A DNA stretch of 5,156 nucleotides from Armatimonadota bacterium (GTDB lineage: Bacteria > Sysuimicrobiota > Sysuimicrobiia > Sysuimicrobiales > VGFF01): positions 1 to 5,156 of the forward strand of contig VGFF01000138.1 of NCBI GenBank assembly GCA_016868955.1. The letters are read 5' to 3'. Below are positions 1 through 5,156 of this stretch, in pieces. Numbering within the stretch: position 1 is the stretch's first letter; every line of letters begins with the position of its first letter. The position numbers were made by a program, and so were the translations under genes. The notes under the pieces are model-generated. The model was given only the letters and a program-made list of their open reading frames with translations. It did not search any database and was not told the DNA's origin.

Positions 1-702
1 AACCGTCTGCATCCGCCCGGCGTGACGTTCCTGTTGGGCACCGACGAGCTGGGCCGCGATGTCTTCTCGCGCATCCTGCACGGCGCGCGCACGTCCGTGT
101 TGATCGCGCTCGCGATCATCGGCAGCGCGGTGCTCGTCGGATCGACGCTCGGCGGGATCGCCGGTTACTTCGGCGGCCGCACCGAAAGCATGGTCATGCG
201 CGTCGTCGATCTCTTGATGGCGTTTCCGTACCTGATCTTGGCCATGGCGATCGCGTTCGCGCTCGGTCCGGGCGCGGTCAGCACCGCGCTGGCGCTGGCG
301 GCCGTGTGGTGGCCCTCGTACGCGCGCCTCGTCCGCGGCCAGGTACTGTCGTTGCGCCAGAACCTGTACGTCGAGGCGGCGCGGGCGCTTGGCGCGCCCA
401 ACGCGCGCATCGTCGCGCTGCACATCCTGCCGCACTGCCTGCCGGCGCTCGGCGTGCGCATCACCAGCGACCTCGGCGCCGCGATCATTGCCAGCGCAAG
501 CCTGAGCTTCATCGGCCTCGGGCCGCAGCCACCGTCGCCCGATTGGGGCGCAATGATCAGCGGCGCGCGGTTCTACATCTCGACGGCCTGGTGGTACGGC
601 TTGTTCCCGGGCATCGCGTTGTTCATCACGGTGATGGCGTTCGCGCTCGTCGGCGACGCGCTGCAGGACGCGCTCGATCCGCGGCTGCGCGGCCGCGGCT
701 AG
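1..702 (+). CDS. Dipeptide/oligopeptide ABC transporter permease, DppC/OppC-like (5' partial)
   Basis: This is one of the two inner-membrane channel subunits of a peptide-type ABC importer (binding-protein-dependent transport permease family). The frame is open from base 1, so the true start lies upstream. The 233 residues visible compare with roughly 280-300 for the family, so about 50-70 N-terminal residues, including the first membrane helix, are missing. Residues 18-29 (LLGTDELGRDVF) are the hallmark just before the permease core. Hydrophobic segments lie at about 32-56, 70-89, 91-107, 148-174 and 197-219. The cytoplasmic EAA loop, which contacts the ATPase subunit, is intact at about 125-144 (EAARALGAPNARIVALHILP). 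The C-terminus GDALQDALDPRLRGRG is typical of DppC/OppC. Family and class are secure. Transported substrate is not readable: these permeases serve peptides, nickel, glycosides and opines, and peptide or amino-acid derivative is only inferred from the hydrolase genes downstream. The partner permease would be expected upstream, outside the window. Confidence 0.95.
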   Translation, partial: NRLHPPGVTFLLGTDELGRDVFSRILHGARTSVLIALAIIGSAVLVGSTLGGIAGYFGGRTESMVMRVVDLLMAFPYLILAMAIAFALGPGAVSTALALAAVWWPSYARLVRGQVLSLRQNLYVEAARALGAPNARIVALHILPHCLPALGVRITSDLGAAIIASASLSFIGLGPQPPSPDWGAMISGARFYISTAWWYGLFPGIALFITVMAFALVGDALQDALDPRLRGRG

Positions 703-707
703 CGGGC

Positions 708-723
708 GCGACGAGGCGACGAG
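708..723 (+). repeat. 8-base tandem direct repeat
   Basis: The octamer GCGACGAG occurs twice back to back in the short gap between the permease stop and the ribosome binding site of the peptidase gene. It may be chance in GC-rich sequence, and no function is assigned. Confidence 0.5.
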
Positions 724-726
724 AAC

Positions 727-734
727 GGGGGGAG
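727..734 (+). promoter_or_regulatory. G-rich ribosome binding site of the M24 peptidase gene
   Basis: A run of six G followed by AG (727-734) is the only Shine-Dalgarno-like sequence before the peptidase gene. The run sits 7 bases before the GTG at 740 but only 1 base before the GTG at 734. Normal spacing therefore favours 740 as the start. Confidence 0.6.
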
Positions 735-739
735 TGGAC

Positions 740-1837
740 GTGGACACGTTTCTGCGGCGGTGGCGCCGCGCGCAAGAGGAGCTAGGCCGGCAAGGCGTCG
801 ACCATCTGCTCGTCACGCATTCGTCCGACTTCTACTACCTGACCGGCTTGCCGATCAAGGCGTCGGAGCGGATCACCGGCTTGCTGCTCTCAGCCGACGG
901 GGCGGCGCGCCTCATCTTGCCGCACTTCGAGCTGGCGCGCGTCCCGAAAGCGTTGCAGGCCGAGGTCGACGTCCACACCTGGGAGGAGACGGACGATCCG
1001 CTGCGCCGGATCGCCGATCTCGTCGGCAAGAGCAACACGAAGATGGCTGTCAGCGACCAGACTTGGAGCGTCTTCCTCGTCGGGTTGCAGGACCGCATGC
1101 CTGGCGGCGCTTGGGTCAGCGGCGCCCGCATCTTGACGCCGCTGCGCGCGGTGAAGGACGAGACGGAGATCCGGCTGCTGCGCGAAGCGCAGCAGAAGGC
1201 CGAGGTCGCGCTGGGAAACCTGCTCGCGCGCGGGTTGGCGGGTAAGACGGAGCGCCAAGCAGCGGCGGAGCTCGTGACGCTGCGGCAGGAGGCGGGGCTC
1301 GACACCGCCGGCAGCGTCGGCATCGTCGGCGCCGGCCCCAACGGCGCCTCGCCGCACCACCTCAACAGCGACCGGGTGATCCAGAAGGGCGACGCGATCG
1401 TCATCGACTTCGGCGGCGGGCACCATGGTTACCGTGCCGACATCACGCGCACGCCGCACGTCGGTCCGCCGTCGGCGGAATTCGCCGAGGTCTACGAGAA
1501 GGTGCGGCGCGCGAACGCGGCCGCGTTCGCGGCGATCCGGCCCGGCGTCACCTGCGCGTCGATCGACGCCGCCGGCCGCAAGGTGATCGACGACGCCGGG
1601 TACGGCGCCTACTTCACGCACCGCCTCGGCCACGGCATCGGACTCGACGGGCACGAAGAGCCGTACATCCTGGCCGGCAACGAGACGGTGCTGCACGCCG
1701 GCACGACGTTTTCGGACGAGCCCGGGATCTACCTCCCGGACAAGTTCGGCGTTCGCATCGAGGACATCGTCGTCGTCACGGGGACCGGCGCCGACAGCTT
1801 GACGACGTTTCCACGGGAGCTGCAAATCATCGATTGA
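740..1837 (+). CDS. M24 family metallopeptidase (Xaa-Pro dipeptidase/aminopeptidase-like)
   Basis: This is probably a cytoplasmic dinuclear-metal peptidase that removes an N-terminal residue next to proline or hydrolyses a related amide. Counting from GTG 740 (365 residues), a creatinase-type N-terminal domain covers about 5-133 and the pita-bread catalytic domain about 142-347. All five metal ligands are visible: D223 (VIDFGGG), D234 (YRADITRT), H298 (RLGHGIGL), E327 (SDEPGIY) and E341 (VRIEDI). The accessory histidines H206 (ASPHHLN) and H305 (DGHEEPY) are also present. Length is normal for PepQ-like proteins, and there is no signal peptide. GTG 734 is an in-frame alternative adding two residues; 740 is preferred because of ribosome binding site spacing. 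The gene begins 37 bases after the permease stop, suggesting cotranscription and a role in processing imported substrate. Creatinase is a relative but lacks the metal site, so it is unlikely here. Exact specificity is unknown. Confidence 0.93.
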   Translation: MDTFLRRWRRAQEELGRQGVDHLLVTHSSDFYYLTGLPIKASERITGLLLSADGAARLILPHFELARVPKALQAEVDVHTWEETDDPLRRIADLVGKSNTKMAVSDQTWSVFLVGLQDRMPGGAWVSGARILTPLRAVKDETEIRLLREAQQKAEVALGNLLARGLAGKTERQAAAELVTLRQEAGLDTAGSVGIVGAGPNGASPHHLNSDRVIQKGDAIVIDFGGGHHGYRADITRTPHVGPPSAEFAEVYEKVRRANAAAFAAIRPGVTCASIDAAGRKVIDDAGYGAYFTHRLGHGIGLDGHEEPYILAGNETVLHAGTTFSDEPGIYLPDKFGVRIEDIVVVTGTGADSLTTFPRELQIID

Positions 1838-1861
1838 TCGCGAACACCAGCGCGCGGCGGC

Positions 1862-1875
1862 GCGGGCCGCGGGCC
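1862..1875 (+). repeat. 7-base tandem direct repeat in the peptidase-hyuA gap
   Basis: The heptamer GCGGGCC occurs twice in tandem. The surrounding GC-rich stretch (about 1851-1875) could form a weak 5-bp stem (1853-1857 with 1867-1871), but no T-run follows, so it does not look like an intrinsic terminator. Confidence 0.4.
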
Positions 1876-1892
1876 ACGGCAACGAAGCACGC

Positions 1893-1905
1893 ATTCGAAC
1901 CGAAT
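1893..1905. repeat. Short perfect inverted repeat upstream of hyuA (possible operator)
   Basis: ATTCG and its complement CGAAT flank a 3-base spacer (AAC). The element lies 16 bases before the hyuA start codon and just ahead of its ribosome binding site, and is AT-richer than its surroundings. It could be a regulator half-site pair or a tiny hairpin, but 5-base arms are short and chance is possible. No -35/-10 promoter could be recognised beside it. Confidence 0.3.
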
Positions 1906-1906
1906 T

Positions 1907-1911
1907 GGGGG
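1907..1911 (+). promoter_or_regulatory. G-run ribosome binding site of hyuA
   Basis: Five G in a row end 10 bases before GTG 1922, with a TGGAA just after. The 28 codons between the peptidase stop and this GTG contain no in-frame ATG, GTG or TTG, so 1922 is the first usable start in this frame after that stop. Confidence 0.5.
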
Positions 1912-1921
1912 CTGGAATCAA

Positions 1922-4015
1922 GTGGCGACGACTGGACGGTACCGGCTGGGCGTGGACATCGGCGGAACGTTCACCGACGGCGTGTTGTTCGACACCGAGA
2001 CCGGTGAATTGACGCTCGCGAAGCTGCTGACGACGGCGAAGGATCCGGCGGTCGGGGCGCGCGACACGGTGCGCGATCTGCTTGTGAAGGGCGAGATCAG
2101 CGCGCACGACCTGTTCGTGATCATCCACGGCACGACGCTCGTCGCGAACACGTTGATCCAGCGGCGGGGATCGAAGACGGGCCTGATCACGACGGCCGGC
2201 TTCCGCGACGTGCTGGAGATGGGCCGCGAGATCCGCTACGACGTCTACAACCTGACGGCGACGTTCCCGGCGCCGCTGGTGCCCCGGCCGTGGCGCAAGG
2301 AGGTCAGCGAGCGCGTGCTCGCCGACGGCACGGTCTACACGCCGATCGACCTCGAGGGCGCGCGGCAAGCGGCGCGCGAGCTCGTGAACGAAGGCGTGGA
2401 GGCGATCGCGGTCTGCTTCCTGCACAGCTACCGCAATCCCGCGCACGAGCGCGCCGTCGGAGACATGATCGCCAAGGAGTTTCCGGACCTCCCCTACAGC
2501 CTGTCGTCGGAAGTCGTCGCCGAGTTCCGCGAGTACGAACGGTCGTCGACGACTGTCGCGAACGCCTACGTGCAGCCGTTGATGGCGCAGTACCTCGGCG
2601 GCTTGGAAGGCGCGCTGCGCGGTGACGGCTACGGCCACAAGCTGTACGTCATGTTGTCGTCGGGCGGCATTACCACGGTAGACACGGCGGCGCAGTTCCC
2701 GGTTCGTCTCGTCGAGTCGGGGCCGGCCGCCGGCGCGCTCGCCGCCGCGTATTTCGGCAAGCTCATCGACGAGCGGCGCATCGTCTCGTTCGACATGGGC
2801 GGCACGACCGCGAAGGCTTGCCTCGTCGACGACGCGAAGCCGACGCGCACGAAGGCGTTCGAGGTCGCGCGCGTGCACCGGTTCATGAAGGGCTCCGGTC
2901 TGCCGGTTCGTTCGCCGGTCATCGACATGATCGAGGTCGGCGCCGGCGGCGGCTCCATCGCGTCGATCGACGAGCTGGGACTGCTCAAGGTCGGCCCGCA
3001 GTCGGCGGGTTCGGAGCCTGGCCCGGCGTGCTACGGTCTTGGCGGCACGGAGCCGACGGTGACGGACGCGAACCTCGTGCTCGGCTACCTCGATCCGCAA
3101 TTCTTTGCCGGCGGCAGCGTCGCGCTGGACGCCGAGCGCGCGAAGGCGGCGCTCGGCAAGCTCAACGCCGCGCTCGGCACCGACGTCATCGGCTCCGCTT
3201 GGGGCGTGCACGAGGTCGTCGGCGAGAACATGGCGCAGGCCGTGCGCATCCACCTCGCCGAGAAGGGGCGCGACCCGCGCCGGTACACGCTGTTTTCGTT
3301 CGGCGGCGGCGGGCCGCTGCACGCTTCGCACGTCGCGAAGAAGCTGCGCATCGGCCGCATCCTCTGCCCGATGGCGGCGGGCGTCTTGTCCGCGTTCGGC
3401 TTCCTCGTCGCGCCGGCCGCGTTCGACTTCATCCGCACGTACATCACGCGGCTGGACAACCTGGACTGGAACGAGCTGAACGGGATCTACACGGAGATGG
3501 CGTCGCGCGGGCGCGCCGTGCTCGAGGAAGCGGGCGTGGCGGCGCCGGCGATGGAGTTCGTGCGCACGGCCGACATGCGCTACGTCGGCCAGATGCACGA
3601 GATCACCGTGCCCGTGCCGGGCGGGACGCTGACGCCCGACAGCCGCAAAGCCATGGAAGAGTACTTCCACGAGACGTATGAGGCGCTCTACGGCAGCTTC
3701 ACCGCCGACGATCCGATCGAAGCGCTGAACTGGCGCCTGCTCGCGACCGGGCCGGAGCCGCAGATCACGCTGCACGTCAACGGCGCCGGCGGATCGGGCG
3801 CGACGACGAAGGGCACGCGACCGGTGTACTTTCCCGGCAAGGGCTTCGTCGAGACGACGGTCTACGACCGGTACGCGCTGCCGATCGGCTTCCGTGCCGA
3901 CGGTCCGGCGGTCGTCGAGGAGCGCGAGTCGACGGCGATCGTCTATCCCGGCGACCGCTTCCACATCGACAAGTACAAGAACTTGATCATCGAGCTTCCC
4001 GAGGCGGGGGCGTAG
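1922..4015 (+). CDS. hyuA: Hydantoinase/oxoprolinase subunit A (HyuA family, ATP-binding)
   Basis: This is the ATP-binding subunit of a two-subunit ATP-dependent amidohydrolase (hydantoinase, N-methylhydantoinase or 5-oxoprolinase type), thought to activate a ring carbonyl by phosphorylation. The protein has 697 residues, the usual full length. The N-terminal domain (about 6-185) carries the first phosphate loop VDIGGTFTDG (11-20) and HGTT (69-72). The central ASKHA-like domain (about 200-500) carries FDMGGTTAK (290-298), GAGGGSIA (340-347), GPACYG (367-372), SFGGGGPLHA (459-468) and PMAAGVLSAFG (483-493). The C-terminal domain has RYVGQ (553-557) and GPAVVEERESTAIVYPG (661-677). Every expected motif is intact. 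It is followed after four bases by its HyuB partner. The same fold serves in acetone- and acetophenone-carboxylase subunits, so carboxylation is the main alternative. The neighbouring peptidase and peptide-type permease favour an amide or lactam substrate, which is inference. It is cytoplasmic, with no signal peptide. Confidence 0.95.
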   Translation: MATTGRYRLGVDIGGTFTDGVLFDTETGELTLAKLLTTAKDPAVGARDTVRDLLVKGEISAHDLFVIIHGTTLVANTLIQRRGSKTGLITTAGFRDVLEMGREIRYDVYNLTATFPAPLVPRPWRKEVSERVLADGTVYTPIDLEGARQAARELVNEGVEAIAVCFLHSYRNPAHERAVGDMIAKEFPDLPYSLSSEVVAEFREYERSSTTVANAYVQPLMAQYLGGLEGALRGDGYGHKLYVMLSSGGITTVDTAAQFPVRLVESGPAAGALAAAYFGKLIDERRIVSFDMGGTTAKACLVDDAKPTRTKAFEVARVHRFMKGSGLPVRSPVIDMIEVGAGGGSIASIDELGLLKVGPQSAGSEPGPACYGLGGTEPTVTDANLVLGYLDPQFFAGGSVALDAERAKAALGKLNAALGTDVIGSAWGVHEVVGENMAQAVRIHLAEKGRDPRRYTLFSFGGGGPLHASHVAKKLRIGRILCPMAAGVLSAFGFLVAPAAFDFIRTYITRLDNLDWNELNGIYTEMASRGRAVLEEAGVAAPAMEFVRTADMRYVGQMHEITVPVPGGTLTPDSRKAMEEYFHETYEALYGSFTADDPIEALNWRLLATGPEPQITLHVNGAGGSGATTKGTRPVYFPGKGFVETTVYDRYALPIGFRADGPAVVEERESTAIVYPGDRFHIDKYKNLIIELPEAGA
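4001..4010 (+). promoter_or_regulatory. Ribosome binding site of hyuB inside the end of hyuA
   Basis: GAGG and a run of five G lie in the last codons of hyuA, with the G-run ending 9 bases before ATG 4020. The hyuA stop (TAG 4013-4015) and the hyuB start are four bases apart, an arrangement expected to couple translation of two subunits made in equal amounts. Confidence 0.6.
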
Positions 4016-4019
4016 CGGC

Positions 4020-5156
4020 ATGCTCGACTCGAGCTTGCACGCCAAGGGCGCAGGACGCCTCGACCCCGTCCAGCTGGAAGTGTTGTGGAGCCGCCTGATC
4101 TCGATCGTCGAGGAGGCGGAGACGACGCTCGTGCGCATGTCGTTCTCGTCGACGGTCGGCGAAGCGGACGACCATGCGGCGGCGCTGCTCGACGCGAAGG
4201 GCCAGATCCTGGCGCAGACGCCGTCCGGCATGCCGGCGTTCATCTCGATCCTCGGGCGGACGACGCGCAAGATGCTCGAGTACTTCCCGGCGCAGACGCT
4301 GCGGCCCGGCGACACGCTCATCACGAACGATCCTTGGATCTGCGCCGGCCACCTCAACGACATCAACCTGCTGCGGCCGATCTTCCACCGCGGCAAGCTC
4401 GTCGCGTTCGCGGCCAATACCGCGCACCTCTCCGACGTCGGCGGCCGCGGCTCGGCGGAAGCGGTCGACCTGTTCGAGGAAGGCTTGCGCATCCCGCCGA
4501 GCAAGATCTTCGTCGGCGGGCGGCCGAACGAGGACGTGTTCAACTTCGTCCGCGCGAACAGCCGCACGCCGAAGCAGATCATCGGCGACCTGGAGGCGCA
4601 GCTGGCGGCGAACGCGTCCACCGAGAAGCGCATCCTCGAGATGATGGAGGAGTACGATCTCGCCGACCTCGAGGTCATCACCGAGGAAATCCAGGAGCGG
4701 ACCGAGCGCGCGATGCGCGCGGTGATCGCGAGGCTGCCGGACGGCGAATACCACGGCGAGATCATGGCCGACGGCTTCGACGAGGGCATGCTGATCAAGG
4801 TCAAGGTCACGATCGGCGGCAGCGACGTGCTCGTCGACTACGCCGGCACGTCGCCGCAGGTCAACCGCGGCATCAACTGCCCGTTCAACCTCACGTACGC
4901 CCAGACGATGTTCCCGTTCCGCTGCATGGCGCCGCACATTCCGATGGCCGAGGGTGCGCTGCGCCCGATCCAGGCGACGGCGCCGGACGGCTGCGTGCTC
5001 AACCCGCGCTTTCCGGCGCCGGTGCTGCGACGCACGGTCATCGCGCACAACGCGCACGCCGCGATCTTCCAGGCGCTCTCTCCTCTCGTGCCGGAGTTCC
5101 TCGGCGGCAATCACGTCGCGGCGCACTCCGGCTGCATCTACGGCGTGCGGTTCCGC
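4020..5156 (+). CDS. hyuB: Hydantoinase/oxoprolinase subunit B (HyuB family), 3' partial
   Basis: This is the partner subunit of HyuA, supplying much of the substrate site in ATP-dependent hydantoinase/oxoprolinase enzymes and, in relatives, a metal site. The frame opens at ATG 4020 and stays open to the last base (379 codons). The family usually runs to about 500-600 residues or more, so the C-terminal third or more is outside. Recognisable family elements are LDPVQLEVLWSRL (14-26), LLDAKGQILAQ (56-66), GDTLITNDPWICAGHLNDI (97-115), AHLSDVGG (135-142), EGLRIPPSKIF (154-164), LPDGEYHGE (239-247), DYAGTSPQVNRGINCPFN (273-290) and LNPRFPAPVLRR (327-338). The usual ERRDFS-like segment near 48-53 reads EADDHA, and the region between DVGG and EGL looks a few residues shorter than in familiar members, suggesting a side branch of the family. 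The start is fixed by the well-placed ribosome binding site and coupling to hyuA. Substrate is unknown; carboxylase chemistry cannot be excluded. Confidence 0.93.
   Translation, partial: MLDSSLHAKGAGRLDPVQLEVLWSRLISIVEEAETTLVRMSFSSTVGEADDHAAALLDAKGQILAQTPSGMPAFISILGRTTRKMLEYFPAQTLRPGDTLITNDPWICAGHLNDINLLRPIFHRGKLVAFAANTAHLSDVGGRGSAEAVDLFEEGLRIPPSKIFVGGRPNEDVFNFVRANSRTPKQIIGDLEAQLAANASTEKRILEMMEEYDLADLEVITEEIQERTERAMRAVIARLPDGEYHGEIMADGFDEGMLIKVKVTIGGSDVLVDYAGTSPQVNRGINCPFNLTYAQTMFPFRCMAPHIPMAEGALRPIQATAPDGCVLNPRFPAPVLRRTVIAHNAHAAIFQALSPLVPEFLGGNHVAAHSGCIYGVRFR

Noticed and set aside
740..1837. Creatinase assignment for the M24 protein
   Set aside because: All five metal-binding residues are intact, whereas creatinase lacks the metal site.
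1851..1875. GC-rich possible hairpin after the peptidase gene as a terminator
   Set aside because: The best stem is only about 5 bp with a large loop and no T-run follows. It does not support an intrinsic terminator.
1892..1902. Minus-strand GGTTCGAATGC resembling a tRNA T-loop
   Set aside because: The closing base after TTCGAAT is G rather than C and the flanks do not form a 5-bp T-stem. No anticodon or acceptor arms are found nearby.
2818..3681. Plus-strand open frame of 287 codons inside hyuA in another frame
   Set aside because: It lies wholly within hyuA, whose own frame carries the conserved motifs. The alternative product is Arg/Ala-rich low complexity.
890..4810. Very long open frame on the minus strand (about 1,300 codons) across the peptidase gene, hyuA and into hyuB
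   Set aside because: It is exactly in register with the peptidase and hyuA codons, so its stops would need TTA, CTA or TCA sense codons, which are rare in this GC-rich DNA. It ends precisely at a TCA serine codon (890-892) of the peptidase. The sense-strand genes carry complete family motifs, while this frame gives an Arg-rich, motif-free protein.
3987..5126. Minus-strand open frame of about 380 codons opposite hyuB
   Set aside because: It is in register with hyuB codons and ends at an antisense TCA (3987-3989). The product is Arg/Asp/Val-rich with no recognisable domain, as expected for an antisense shadow.

Overview
The window is a compact stretch of high-GC bacterial DNA. All four genes lie on the + strand, in the order: peptide-type ABC permease (5' end missing), M24 family metallopeptidase, HyuA-type ATP-dependent hydantoinase/oxoprolinase subunit, HyuB-type partner subunit (3' end missing). 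Codons ending in G or C dominate (GCG, CGC, TCG, ACG), and two of the three visible starts are GTG. This fits a GC-rich soil-type bacterium such as an actinobacterium, a proteobacterium or a related deep lineage. Nothing in the sequence fixes the phylum.

Layout: bases 1-702 encode the C-terminal part of a DppC/OppC-like permease. A 37-base gap with an 8-base tandem repeat and a G-rich ribosome binding site leads into the M24 peptidase (740-1837, or 734-1837 from an alternative GTG). An 84-base gap (1838-1921) holds a small inverted repeat and another G-run ribosome binding site, but no convincing terminator or promoter. hyuA follows (1922-4015). hyuB starts four bases after the hyuA stop (4020) and runs off the window end at 5156. 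No gene-free stretch is longer than 84 bases, and I see no RNA gene, insertion sequence, CRISPR array or phage feature.

The tight same-strand packing suggests one transcription unit. The inferred theme is uptake and hydrolysis of a small peptide or cyclic amide: the permease would be part of the importer, the M24 enzyme would cut an Xaa-Pro-like bond, and HyuA/HyuB would use ATP to open a lactam, hydantoin or 5-oxoproline ring. The families are clear from motifs, but the substrates are not. HyuA/HyuB relatives also include carboxylases such as acetone carboxylase, so the chemistry stays open. I found no strong evidence of an undescribed system. The most interesting points are the gene combination, an apparently divergent HyuB N-terminal region, and the shared unusual ribosome binding sites.
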